Below, one piece after another: positions 54,325 to 62,900 of a DNA stretch of 64,000 nt; the stretch's first letter is position 1, and the number at the start of each line of letters is the position of its first letter. Both the position numbers and the translations under genes were made by a program. The DNA comes from Pandoraea iniqua (GTDB taxonomy: Bacteria; Pseudomonadota; Gammaproteobacteria; Burkholderiales; Burkholderiaceae): positions 169,570 through 233,569 of the forward strand of contig NZ_CABPSF010000010.1 of the NCBI RefSeq assembly GCF_902459685.1, in the 5' to 3' direction. The notes beneath the pieces are model-generated. The model saw nothing but the letters and a program-made list of their open reading frames with translations, was not told the origin of the DNA and searched no databases.

Positions 54325-55465
54325 GATGCTTTCCCTGAATGTGTTCGGGCGGTGGCGTGCCGGCCGGGGCCTGGCGATCGCCGCGTTTGCTGCATTGCTG
54401 TACGGATGTTCGAGTGTGCCGCCGAAGGACGCCTATCGTCCAGGCACACCGCCGTCGAACGTGCCTTCGCCACCGACCGGGGCTGGCCGCATGCAGGCCG
54501 TGTCGTGGTCGCAAGTCGACGGCTGGCAGGACGATTCGCTGATCGGCGCGCGGCTCGCGCTTGCGCAAACCTGCGTCAAGCTGGGCCGGCAGAGCACGTG
54601 GCAGCCGGCCTGCCGCGCCGCCGAGCATCTCGACGATCTGGACCCGGCCTCGGTGCGTCAGTTCTTCGAGCAATACTTTACGCCGTTTCGCATTGCCAAC
54701 TCCGATGGCACGCAGTCGGGCCTGATCACCGGCTATTACGAACCGCTGCTGCATGGTTCGCGCGTGCGCAACGGCATCTATCAGACACCGCTCTACCGCT
54801 GGCCGGCCGGGCGCAAGGTGGGCTCGCTGCCCGCACGCGCCGAGCTTAACCGCAGCGGCATCCTGCGCGGCAACGAGTTGGTCTATGTCGACGACCCCAT
54901 CGAAGCGTTCTTCCTGCAAGTGCAGGGCTCCGGTCAGGTGCTGCTCGACGATGGCACGGTCATGCGTGTGGGCTACGGCGGCAACAACGATCAGCCGTAC
55001 AAGTCGATCGGCCGCTGGCTGATCGATCGCGGCGAGATCACCGCGGCACAAGCGACCATGCAGGGCATTCGTGCTTGGGCGCGCGCCAATCCGTCGCGTG
55101 TCGATGCGTTGCTCGACGTGAACCCGCGCTTCGTGTTTTTCCGCGAAATGCCGAATCACGGCGTGGGCGGTATCGAAGGGCCGGTTGGTGCGTTGGGCGT
55201 GCCGCTGACCGCCGAGCGCTCGATTGCCGTCGACCCCGCGTCGATTCCGCTGGGCAGCCCGGTGTTTCTCTCGACCACCCGTCCGCCGTTCGGGCCGCAG
55301 GCCAACGCGCCGATCAACCGCCTGATGTTCGCGCAGGACACCGGCAGTGCCATCAAGGGCGGCGTGCGCGCCGACTTCTTCTGGGGGCTGGGCGACGACG
55401 CCGGCGATCTGGCCGGCCGTATGCGGCAGAGTGGCCGCATGTGGGTGTTTCTGCCGAATCAGTGA
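54323..55465 (+). CDS. mltA: Membrane-bound lytic murein transglycosylase A
   Basis: Outer-membrane lipoprotein that cleaves peptidoglycan to 1,6-anhydromuropeptides. The signal peptide ends in LLYGCSS, giving lipidation at the Cys. The double-psi beta-barrel MltA domain follows with GLITGYYEPLLHGSR, the VQGSGQVLLDDG stretch, and the 3D domain containing AQDTGSAIKGGVRADFFWG, where the catalytic Asp lies. The 380-residue length is normal. The ATG has no strong ribosome binding site; ATG at 54326 or GTG at 54341 are alternatives. Its stop codon opens a 14-bp tandem repeat. Confidence 0.92.
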   Translation: MMLSLNVFGRWRAGRGLAIAAFAALLYGCSSVPPKDAYRPGTPPSNVPSPPTGAGRMQAVSWSQVDGWQDDSLIGARLALAQTCVKLGRQSTWQPACRAAEHLDDLDPASVRQFFEQYFTPFRIANSDGTQSGLITGYYEPLLHGSRVRNGIYQTPLYRWPAGRKVGSLPARAELNRSGILRGNELVYVDDPIEAFFLQVQGSGQVLLDDGTVMRVGYGGNNDQPYKSIGRWLIDRGEITAAQATMQGIRAWARANPSRVDALLDVNPRFVFFREMPNHGVGGIEGPVGALGVPLTAERSIAVDPASIPLGSPVFLSTTRPPFGPQANAPINRLMFAQDTGSAIKGGVRADFFWGLGDDAGDLAGRMRQSGRMWVFLPNQ

Positions 55466-55543
55466 GAAATGCGCAGTGAGAAATGCGCAGTGAAAAATGC
55501 GCAATGAAGAAAGCGCAATGAAAAAAGCGCAATGAAAAAAGCC
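55460..55543 (+). repeat. Six 14-bp tandem repeats from the mltA stop codon into the terminator
   Basis: Units: CAGTGAGAAATGCG twice, CAGTGAAAAATGCG, CAATGAAGAAAGCG, CAATGAAAAAAGCG, CAATGAAAAAAGCC, with no gaps. The mltA TGA lies in the first unit and every unit contains a TGA. The last unit forms the A tract and the first bases of the terminator stem. The units change gradually along the array. Confidence 0.92.
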
Positions 55544-55566
55544 CGCGAGTTTCGCGGGCTTTTTTT
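55535..55566. terminator. Bidirectional rho-independent terminator between mltA and paaK
   Basis: AAAAAAGCCCGCGA and TCGCGGGCTTTTTT form a long stem with a short loop and runs on both strands, between converging genes. Confidence 0.93.
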
Positions 55567-55592
55567 GTAACGACTGGCGAGGAACGCGCCGC

Positions 55593-56888
55593 TCAACGCG
55601 GACGCTTATCCACCACCCGGCGTGCCTTGCCGACCGAGCGCTCGATGCCGCCCACCGGACGCACGCGCACGGCGCACGACACGCCGATCAGCGTCTTGAT
55701 GTCGCGCTTGAGCTCGCTGCCCGCCGACTTCAGTGCCGCGTCGTCATGGCAGCCCACGGCGGCTTCGACGTCCACTTCCATCGTGTCCATTGGGCCTTCC
55801 TTGTCCAGCACGATCTGATAGTGCGGCGAGAGCACCGGCTGGCGCAGCAGCAACTCTTCGATCTGCGACGGGAAGACGTTCACGCCACGGATGATCATCA
55901 TGTCGTCCGAGCGGCCGGTGATCTTCTCCATGCGGCGCATCGTGCGTGCCGTACCCGGCAGCAGACGCGTCAGATCGCGCGTGCGGTAGCGGATGATCGG
56001 CAGCGCTTCCTTCGTGAGCGACGTGAACACCAGTTCGCCGAACTCGCCGTCGGGCACCACTTCGCCGGTTTCCGGATCGATGATTTCGGGGAAGAAGTGG
56101 TCTTCCCAGATCGTCGGGCCGTCCTTGGTTTCGGCGCATTCGCACGCCACACCCGGCCCCATCACTTCCGACAAACCGTAGATGTCGACCGCATCGATGC
56201 CCATGCGCTTCTCGATCGCCAGACGCATGTCGTTGGTCCACGGCTCGGCGCCGAAGATACCAATGCGCAGCGACGACTCAGAGGCCGCCATGCCCTGACG
56301 CTCGAGCTCGTCGGCAATCGCGAGCATGTAGCTCGGCGTGACCATGATGATGTCGGGCTTGAAGTCCTGAATCAGTTGCACCTGCTTCTCGGTCTGGCCG
56401 CCGCCGAACGGAATCACCGTCAGGCCGGCGCGCTCGGCGCCGTAGTGGGCACCGAGACCGCCCGTGAACAGGCCGTAGCCGTAGCTCACGTGCACCTTGT
56501 CGCCGCGACGTGCGCCCGAGGCGCGAATCGAGCGCGCCACCAGATCGGCCCACGTGCTGATGTCGTTGGCCGTGTAACCGACCACCGTCGGCTTGCCCGT
56601 CGTGCCCGACGAGGCGTGAATGCGCGAGACCTGTTCCATCGGCACGGCAAACATGCCGAACGGATAGCTGTCGCGCAGATCCTTCTTGGTCGTGAACGGG
56701 AACTTGGCCAGATCGGCCAGCGTGTTCAGATCATCCGGATGGACGCCGGCCTCGTCGAACTTGCGCCGGTACACCGGCGAGTTCTCATAGGCATGCCGCA
56801 GCGTGGTCTTCAGGCGTTGGAGCTGAAGGGCGCGCAGTTCGTCGAGGCTCGCTTTCTCGATCGGATCGAGCGGCAAGGCGGTGGTCAT
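55593..56888 (-). CDS. paaK: Phenylacetate-CoA ligase
   Basis: Activates phenylacetate with ATP and CoA, the first step of the aerobic hybrid pathway. The 431 residues carry the AMP-binding SSGTTGKPTVVGYT (93-106), IFGAEPWTND, the DIYGLSEVMGPG adenylation motif and the C-terminal GRSDDMMIIRGVNVFPSQIE hinge with KARRV near the end. Length matches the family. It is the last gene of the minus-strand paa run, 80 bp after paaI, and ends at a shared terminator with mltA. Confidence 0.96.
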   Translation of the reverse strand: MTTALPLDPIEKASLDELRALQLQRLKTTLRHAYENSPVYRRKFDEAGVHPDDLNTLADLAKFPFTTKKDLRDSYPFGMFAVPMEQVSRIHASSGTTGKPTVVGYTANDISTWADLVARSIRASGARRGDKVHVSYGYGLFTGGLGAHYGAERAGLTVIPFGGGQTEKQVQLIQDFKPDIIMVTPSYMLAIADELERQGMAASESSLRIGIFGAEPWTNDMRLAIEKRMGIDAVDIYGLSEVMGPGVACECAETKDGPTIWEDHFFPEIIDPETGEVVPDGEFGELVFTSLTKEALPIIRYRTRDLTRLLPGTARTMRRMEKITGRSDDMMIIRGVNVFPSQIEELLLRQPVLSPHYQIVLDKEGPMDTMEVDVEAAVGCHDDAALKSAGSELKRDIKTLIGVSCAVRVRPVGGIERSVGKARRVVDKRPR

Positions 56889-56968
56889 GTCTGTCTCCTT
56901 GGGGCTTACGTCTTACACATACTGTTTGTTTTGCTCGCGAGCACCGGCCCGCGCACTGCCAGACGGCG

Positions 56969-57433
56969 TCAGATGACGCTGCCCTTGATCTGGGCGGACT
57001 TGCCGCGGAACATCGCCACGACTTCGCCGGCCGAGTTGGTCACGCGAATGTCGTAGATGCCGTGACGGCCCGACAGCAGTTGTTCCTGCGCTTCGGCCGT
57101 GAGCGTGTCACCGCCGGACACCGGCTTCAGGAATTCGATGCTGCAACCGGCCGCGACCGTGTTGATGTTGTAGCTGTTGCAGGCGAACGCGAAGGTCGAG
57201 TCGGCCAGCGTGAACATCAGGCCACCGTGGCAGATCGCGTGACCGTTGAGGAATTCGTCGCGCACGCGCATCGTCATGCGCGCGTAGCCCGGGCGCACTT
57301 CCTGCAACTCCATGCCGAGCCACTGGCTGGCGCGGTCGGTGCTGTACATCGCTTCGCCGGTGGCGCGGGCCAAGGCTTCGGGCGACAGGGTTTCCGGGGA
57401 TGCGGCGTTTCCTGCGGGGGCGGTCAGGCTCAT
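56969..57433 (-). CDS. paaI: Hydroxyphenylacetyl-CoA thioesterase PaaI
   Basis: A 154-residue hot-dog-fold thioesterase that rescues CoA from dead-end phenylacetate intermediates. It shows MGMELQEVRPGYARMTM-like core (here LGMELQEVRPGYARMTMRV), the active-site helix GHAICHGGLMFTLADSTFAFACN (about 69-91) and the C-terminal GRHGIYDIRVTNSAGEVVAMFRG strands. The position between paaG and paaK fits the pathway. Confidence 0.94.
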   Translation of the reverse strand: MSLTAPAGNAASPETLSPEALARATGEAMYSTDRASQWLGMELQEVRPGYARMTMRVRDEFLNGHAICHGGLMFTLADSTFAFACNSYNINTVAAGCSIEFLKPVSGGDTLTAEAQEQLLSGRHGIYDIRVTNSAGEVVAMFRGKSAQIKGSVI

Positions 57434-57569
57434 GGTGTCTCTCGTCTCGTCAGTCTTATGAAGTCTTGTTAAGTCTTCTTATGGTCTGGTCTCTCGCGCG
57501 GCGCGTGTGGTTTTGGCGGTTCGTGTGCGTCGCTGCTTTTTCTTCGAATGCTATTTCGGTACTGAAAAA

Positions 57570-58352
57570 TTAACGGCCTTCGAACTTCGGCGCGCGCTTT
57601 TCGAGGAATGCGTTCACGCCTTCGGCATAGTCGTACGACGCGCCCAGTGCACGCTGGCCATCGCGCTCGAGATCGAGCTGCTGGTCGAGCGTGTTGGTGG
57701 CCGACGCGTAAAGCGCTTCCTTGATGGTGGCGAGCGCGCGCGTCGGTTGCGTCGCGAGATTCGTGGCGAGCTTGTTGGCTTCGGCCGTCAGCGCGTCGTC
57801 GTCGACGCAGCGCCAGATCAGACCCCACTCGGCGGCTTGTTCAGCCGAGAGCTTGTCGCCGAGCATCGCCAACGCCATCGCCCGTGCCATGCCGATGCGT
57901 TGCGGCAGGAACCACGTACCGCCCGTGTCAGGCAGCAGGCCGATCTTCACGAACGCTTGCAGGAAATTCGCCGAACTGGCGGCGAGCACGATGTCGCAAG
58001 CCAGCGCCAGATTGGCGCCCGCGCCCGCAGCAATACCGTTCACGGCGGCAATCACCGGCATCGGCATCGCGCGCAGTTTGCGCACCAGCGGGTTGAAGTT
58101 CTCGTCGATCAGCGCGCCCAGATCGGTCGAGGCGCCCAGCGTGAAGTCGAGATCCGCCAGATCTTGTCCCGCGCAGAAACCGCGCCCGGCACCGGTCAGC
58201 ACAATGGCGCGCGCGCCTTGTGCCTGTGCGGCGTCGAGGGCTTCGCGAAGTTCGGCATGCATCTGCCGCGTGAAGCTGTTGAGCTTCTCCGGGCGGTTGA
58301 GCGTGATCGTGGCGACGTTGGCTTCCAGCGTCAGTTGAATCGTGGCAGTCAT
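57570..58352 (-). CDS. paaG: 1,2-epoxyphenylacetyl-CoA isomerase PaaG
   Basis: A crotonase-fold enzyme of 260 residues that turns the ring epoxide into oxepin-CoA. It has ITLNRPEKLNSFTRQMH, GRGFCAGQDLAD (oxyanion loop), GIAAGAGANLALACDIV (about 110-126) and FVKIGLLPDTGGTWFLP, the PaaG signature. The alternative, a general enoyl-CoA hydratase, is less likely given the GLLPD.GGTWFLP stretch and the paa neighbours. It lies 137 bp upstream of paaI. Confidence 0.94.
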   Translation of the reverse strand: MTATIQLTLEANVATITLNRPEKLNSFTRQMHAELREALDAAQAQGARAIVLTGAGRGFCAGQDLADLDFTLGASTDLGALIDENFNPLVRKLRAMPMPVIAAVNGIAAGAGANLALACDIVLAASSANFLQAFVKIGLLPDTGGTWFLPQRIGMARAMALAMLGDKLSAEQAAEWGLIWRCVDDDALTAEANKLATNLATQPTRALATIKEALYASATNTLDQQLDLERDGQRALGASYDYAEGVNAFLEKRAPKFEGR

Positions 58353-58438
58353 CGGGGGCTTCCTCCGGGTGTCTCGTGCAGGCGCGTGATCATGTCGTCA
58401 GTGGATATGACCACGCGCGCCAATGGACTCAAGTGCGA

Positions 58439-59641
58439 TCAGACACGCTCAATAGCGATGGCGATGCCCTGACCCACGCCGATGCACATCGTGCACAGCG
58501 CGAAGCGGCCACCGGTGCGGTGCAGTTGATACATCGCGGTCGTCACCAGACGGGCGCCCGAAGCGCCGAGCGGATGGCCCAGTGCAATGGCGCCGCCGTT
58601 CGGGTTCACGCGGGCATCGTCGTCGGCAATGCCGAGTTGGCGCAGCACCGCCAGCCCTTGGCTCGCGAAGGCTTCGTTCAGTTCGATCACGTCGAACTGG
58701 TCGAGCGTCATGCCGAGTTGCTTGAGCAGCTTGAGGGTCGCCGGCGCCGGGCCGATGCCCATGATGCGCGGTGCCACACCCGCCGTGGCCATCCCCAGCA
58801 CGCGAGCGCGCGGCGTCAGGCCATGCAGCTTGGCGGCGCTTTCGCTGGCCAGCAGCAGGGCGCATGCACCGTCGTTCACGCCCGAGGCATTGCCTGCGGT
58901 CACCGAGCCGTCCGGGCGCACAACGCCCTTGAGCTTGGCCAGCGATTCGAGGCTGGTCGCGCGCGGGTGCTCGTCGTGTTCGACGACGATCGGGTCACCC
59001 TTCTTCTGGGCGATCGAGACCGGCGTGATTTCCTGAGCCAGCGTGCCGTCGGCTTGCGCGCGAGCGGCCTTTTCCTGACTGCGCAGGGCGAACAGATCTT
59101 GATCGGCGCGGCTGATCTTGAAATCGTCGGCGACGTTCTCGGCCGTCTCCGGCATCGAGTCCACGCCGTATTGCGCCTTCATCAGCGGATTGATGAAACG
59201 CCAGCCGATGGTCGTGTCGAAGATGGCGGCCTGACGCGCAAATGCGCTGTCGGCCTTGCCCATCACGAACGGGGCGCGGGTCATCGACTCGACACCGCCT
59301 GCGATCATCAGGCCGGCTTCACCCGCCTTGATGGCGCGCGCGGCGCTGCCGATGGCATCCATGCCCGAGCCGCACAGACGGTTGAGCGTGGCGCCCGGTA
59401 CGTCGATCGGTAGCTCGGCCAGCAGCGCAGCCATGCGGGCGACGTTGCGGTTGTCTTCACCGGCCTGATTCGCGCAGCCGTAGATCACGTCATCGATCGC
59501 GCGCCAGTCTACGTTCGGATTGCGCGCCATGAGCGCCTTGAGGGGAATGGCACCGAGGTTGTCGGCGCGAACGTCCTTCAGGGCACCGCCGTAACGGCCG
59601 ATGGGAGTGCGGATCGCGTCGCAGATAAAGGCTTCGGTCAT
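58439..59641 (-). CDS. pcaF: 3-oxoadipyl-CoA thiolase
   Basis: Cleaves 3-oxoadipyl-CoA to succinyl-CoA and acetyl-CoA at the end of the phenylacetate (PaaJ) or beta-ketoadipate (PcaF) route. The 400 residues carry the nucleophile Cys90 in LNRLCGSGMDA, the GGAIALGHPLGASGARL histidine and the C-terminal CTMCIGVGQG cysteine. The start MTEAFICDAIRTPIGRYGG is typical of the PcaF/PaaJ group. Its place between paaN and paaG favours PaaJ; the two names share one activity. Confidence 0.95.
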   Translation of the reverse strand: MTEAFICDAIRTPIGRYGGALKDVRADNLGAIPLKALMARNPNVDWRAIDDVIYGCANQAGEDNRNVARMAALLAELPIDVPGATLNRLCGSGMDAIGSAARAIKAGEAGLMIAGGVESMTRAPFVMGKADSAFARQAAIFDTTIGWRFINPLMKAQYGVDSMPETAENVADDFKISRADQDLFALRSQEKAARAQADGTLAQEITPVSIAQKKGDPIVVEHDEHPRATSLESLAKLKGVVRPDGSVTAGNASGVNDGACALLLASESAAKLHGLTPRARVLGMATAGVAPRIMGIGPAPATLKLLKQLGMTLDQFDVIELNEAFASQGLAVLRQLGIADDDARVNPNGGAIALGHPLGASGARLVTTAMYQLHRTGGRFALCTMCIGVGQGIAIAIERV

Positions 59642-59747
59642 GATGTCTCGTTCCTGTCTTGGAAGGCGGGGTTCGCGCGGTGCGGTGGAGTCGGGCGATG
59701 CGTGCCTCGCATGCCACCCGTACCACCGGTATCACCGTCCCGCGAGG

Positions 59748-59766
59748 AGTCACTATGGTAGTGACT
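59748..59766. promoter_or_regulatory. Palindrome before the thiolase gene
   Basis: AGTCACTA and TAGTGACT, perfect 8-bp arms with 3 bp between, about 107 bp upstream of the thiolase start. A TATATAT box lies 30 bp further upstream on the coding strand. It may be a regulated internal promoter or an mRNA hairpin. Confidence 0.45.
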
Positions 59767-59842
59767 TCCCGCTGCCGGTGCGCGCGTTCGCGCTCTCTCT
59801 ATATATAAGGGTGCTGTGTCGCTCGGGTGTCGTCTGACCGTC

Positions 59843-61537
59843 TTAGGCGGCGCCCGCGTCGGACTTGGCCGGCACGTGGTGACGGCTCTGCACGACACGG
59901 AAGCGATTGGCCACGAAGGCGGCGTCGGCGAGGCTGGCGTTGGCGGCCGGGTTGCCGCCCGTGCCGTGGTAGTCCGAGTACGCCGCCGACTGGTTCACGA
60001 ACACACCGCCGGTCAGATTCAGCGACAGGGCCACGCGGCCTTCGATGGCGGCGTCGAGCGCCTGCGCTTCCCCTTCGGCAGACGTCGTGTAAGCCGACAG
60101 CGTCAGGGCGCCATGTTCGGCGGCGATGCGGCCGGCCAGTTCGAAGGCTTGCTTGCCGCTGTCCACGGCGATCACGAAGGCGATCGGGCCGAACCATTCA
60201 CGCGTGTAGACGGCGTCGTCGGCCACATCGAGCGCCACGATCAGCGGCGTGCGCACGCGGGCGTCGGCGAAGGCCGGGTGTTGCAGCGTCTGACTGTCGA
60301 GTACGACGCGGCCGACCTTGCGGGCTTCGTCGATACGGGCGAGCACGCCTTCGTTCTGAATGGCGCCGAGCAGTTCGACGGCCTTGGCCGGGTCGCTGCA
60401 CGTCTTTTGCACGCTGCCGGCAATGGCAGCGACGACGTCGTCGAACGACACCTTGCCTTCTGCCGTCTGGATGCCGTCGCGCGGGATGTAGATGTTCTGC
60501 GGTGCCGTGCACATCTGGCCCGAGTACAGGGCGAGCGAGAAACCGATGTTGCGCGCCACGCCCTTGAGGTCGTCGGCCGAGTCGATCACGATCTGGTTCA
60601 CACCGGCCTTCTCGGTGTAGACCTGCGCCTGACGGGCGTTGGTTTCGAGCCAGTCGCCGTTGGCCGTGCTGCCGGTGAAGTCGATCACACGCACTTCGCC
60701 GCGCTTGGCCAGTTGCTGGACGATTTCGCCGTCGTTCGGGTTGGTCGCGGCAAGCGTCACCACATCCGGATCGAAGCCGGCTTCGGCGAGCACCTCACGG
60801 GCGATCTTCACGGTGATTGCGAGCGGCAGAATCGCGCCCGGGTGCGGCTTGACGATCACGGCGTTGCCGGTGGCGAGGCTGGCGAACAGGCCGGGGTAGC
60901 CGTTCCACGTCGGGAACGTGCAGCAGCCGAGCACCAGCGCGACGCCACGCGGCACGACGGTGTAGCGCTTTTCCATCGCGAGCGGCGGGTTCTTGCCTTG
61001 CGGCTTTTCCCAGTAGGCGTCGGCGGGGATGCGGCGCAGTTCGTCCCATGCGTAGGCCACGGCTTCGAGGCCACGATCTTGTGCGTGCGGACCGCCGGCC
61101 TGAAACGCCATCATGAAAGCCTGACCGGTCGTGTGCATCACGGCGTTGGCCATTTCGAAGCTGCGCGCGTTCAGGCGCTTGAGAATTTCGAGCGACACAC
61201 CGACCCAGGCGTCCGGGGTGGCGGCGCGGTACGTCTTGTGCGCTTCGCTCACGCGGGCGAGCAGGGTGTCGATCTCGAAACCGGGGTAGGTCGTGCCGAG
61301 CGCGAAGCCGAACGGCGACGCTTCCTGACCGGCGCTGCCGGTGCTGCCGCGCTGTTCGAGCGGGAAGGCAGCGTTCAGATATTGCTTGAAGGCGGCTTCA
61401 CCGTCGGCGGCGGCCGTCTCGCCATAGGCGCGCGGGCTCGGCATTTCGGTAAACGGACTCCAGTAACCACGCGTGGCGATGGCCTGAAGGGCGCGCTCAA
61501 GGGTCTCTTGGTGTTTGGCGAAGAGGGGATGGGTCAT
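59843..61537 (-). CDS. paaN: PaaN-type oxepin-CoA ring-opening aldehyde dehydrogenase
   Basis: A 564-residue aldehyde-dehydrogenase-fold protein of the phenylacetate pathway. It has LGCCTFPTWNGYPGLFASLATGNAVIVKPHP (shown in two parts: LGCCTFPTWNGYPG, LATGNAVIVKPHP), VIDFTGSTANGDWLE and the catalytic Cys in SGQMCTAPQNIYIP. It lacks the C-terminal MaoC hydratase domain of E. coli PaaZ, so a separate hydratase is needed for ring opening. The ATG at 61537 gives the family start. It is the first gene of the minus-strand paa run; a PaaR-like operator lies 128 bp upstream. Confidence 0.93.
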   Translation of the reverse strand: MTHPLFAKHQETLERALQAIATRGYWSPFTEMPSPRAYGETAAADGEAAFKQYLNAAFPLEQRGSTGSAGQEASPFGFALGTTYPGFEIDTLLARVSEAHKTYRAATPDAWVGVSLEILKRLNARSFEMANAVMHTTGQAFMMAFQAGGPHAQDRGLEAVAYAWDELRRIPADAYWEKPQGKNPPLAMEKRYTVVPRGVALVLGCCTFPTWNGYPGLFASLATGNAVIVKPHPGAILPLAITVKIAREVLAEAGFDPDVVTLAATNPNDGEIVQQLAKRGEVRVIDFTGSTANGDWLETNARQAQVYTEKAGVNQIVIDSADDLKGVARNIGFSLALYSGQMCTAPQNIYIPRDGIQTAEGKVSFDDVVAAIAGSVQKTCSDPAKAVELLGAIQNEGVLARIDEARKVGRVVLDSQTLQHPAFADARVRTPLIVALDVADDAVYTREWFGPIAFVIAVDSGKQAFELAGRIAAEHGALTLSAYTTSAEGEAQALDAAIEGRVALSLNLTGGVFVNQSAAYSDYHGTGGNPAANASLADAAFVANRFRVVQSRHHVPAKSDAGAA

Positions 61538-62038
61538 GGTGGCGGGTCTATCCGTATCGGAGTGCGGCTGGCGGGTTCGCTGTCTGCCCGCACCCCCTCG
61601 CGAGCGAGGACCTGCGGGCGGCGGAGACGGCATGCTGTCATTCGGTCGTCGTCAACATTAATTGACCGACCGGTTGGTTTGTTAATATAGCATCAAATCT
61701 TTCGGGCGTGGCAGGTCATGACGCCGGGTTTTCCCCGAATTTTTCGGCGACCCGGATGGGCGGCGGGGCGGGCTCCGGCGGGCCGTTTGCATGGCGGAAC
61801 GGGAGGTGCGTGGGCGGGGGAACGATGGCATCATGCCTATCCACTACAGTCGACGCCCGGCCGGCCGCAATCCGTGGTCTGCCGCCCGCGCCGCCGTGCT
61901 GCTGCGAACCGGCAGCGCGCCCATCGCCTTATGCCTTACGGCTGTTTCCGGCGGCTGCGCTGACGCTGCTGTCATGAGCGTCGCGCAGGTGCCAGCCCCT
62001 GAATCACAAGACGAGACTTTGACTGGAGGAACAAGAGG
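61538..62038. other. Divergent paaN-paaF control region
   Basis: 501 bp between the divergent paaN and paaF genes. It holds the palindrome at 61665-61678 and a TATATT (minus, about 61688-61683) right beside it. Overlapping open frames at 61708-62042 have no known product, ribosome binding site or natural codon pattern, so I call none. Confidence 0.5.
61665..61678. promoter_or_regulatory. PaaR/TetR-like operator before paaN
   Basis: ACCGACCGGTTGGT is a palindrome with one mismatch (ACCGACC against GGTTGGT) of the ACCGACCGGTCGGT kind reported for TetR-family PaaR regulators in Betaproteobacteria. It adjoins a TATATT box on the minus strand, so bound repressor would block the start of the paaN run. 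No PaaR gene lies in the window. Confidence 0.7.
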
Positions 62039-62818
62039 ATGACGACGTACGAGAACATTCTGGTGGAGACGCGTGGCCGCGTCGGTCTGATCACGCTGAA
62101 CCGCCCGAAGGCCCTCAACGCGCTGAACGACGCGCTGATGGACGGACTGGGCGCCGCGCTGACGGCGTTCGACGCCGATGAGGCGATCGGCTGCATGGTG
62201 ATCACCGGCAGCGAGAAGGCTTTCGCGGCAGGCGCCGACATCGGCATGATGTCGAAGTACACCTTCGCCGATGTCTTCAAGGGCGACTACATCACGCGTA
62301 ATTGGGAGACGGTGCGCCGCATCCGTAAGCCGGTGATCGCGGCGGTCTCGGGTTTTGCGCTGGGCGGCGGGTGTGAGTTGGCCATGATGTGCGATTTCAT
62401 CATCGCCGCGGACAACGCCAAGTTCGGCCAGCCGGAAATCAAGCTCGGCGTGATCCCGGGCGCAGGCGGCACGCAGCGCCTGACGCGCGCCGTGTCGAAG
62501 GCGAAGGCCATGGACATGTGCCTGACGGCGCGCTTCATGGACGCCGCCGAAGCAGAACGTGCCGGGCTGGTGTCGCGCGTGGTGCCGGTCGCGACGCTGC
62601 TCGATGAAGCGCTGGGCGCGGCCAATACGATTTGCGAATACTCGCTGCCGGTGGTGATGGCAGCCAAGGAAGCGGTGAATCGCGCTTTCGAATCGACGTT
62701 GGATGAAGGCGTGCAATTCGAGCGCCGTCTGTTCCATTCGCTGTTTGCGCTTGAAGATCAGAAGGAAGGCATGGCGGCGTTTGTTGAAAAACGTAAGCCG
62801 GTTTTCAAGCATCGCTGA
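62039..62818 (+). CDS. paaF: 2,3-dehydroadipyl-CoA hydratase (enoyl-CoA hydratase) PaaF
   Basis: A crotonase-fold hydratase of 259 residues with [51 protein letters not shown] (about 103-121, oxyanion hole) and [20 protein letters not shown] (catalytic glutamates). A general short-chain enoyl-CoA hydratase is the alternative, since PaaF closely resembles them; the divergent paa run next to it favours PaaF. GGAGG with AAGAGG lies just before the ATG. Confidence 0.85.
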   Translation: MTTYENILVETRGRVGLITLNRPKALNALNDALMDGLGAALTAFDADEAIGCMVITGSEKAFAAGADIGMMSKYTFADVFKGDYITRNWETVRRIRKPVIAAVSGFALGGGCELAMMCDFIIAADNAKFGQPEIKLGVIPGAGGTQRLTRAVSKAKAMDMCLTARFMDAAEAERAGLVSRVVPVATLLDEALGAANTICEYSLPVVMAAKEAVNRAFESTLDEGVQFERRLFHSLFALEDQKEGMAAFVEKRKPVFKHR

Positions 62819-62836
62819 AACTGAGTGAGAAACTGG

Positions 62837-62861
62837 GACGGCCTCCTTTTTGGAGGCCGTC
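62837..62861 (+). terminator. Perfect hairpin after paaF
   Basis: GACGGCCTCC and GGAGGCCGTC form a perfect 10-bp stem with a T5 loop, 18 bp after the paaF stop. It has no T run directly after it; the T6 run at 62878-62883 is farther on. It may end paaF transcription or lie in the leader of the next gene. Confidence 0.5.
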
Positions 62862-62900
62862 GTATGTTAGGCTGCCGGTTTTTTCAGCAAGGACGAGACG

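Noticed and set aside
61708..62042. Overlapping plus-strand frames upstream of paaF
   Set aside because: No ribosome binding site, no family, and they overlap each other in all frames; typical of GC-rich control regions.
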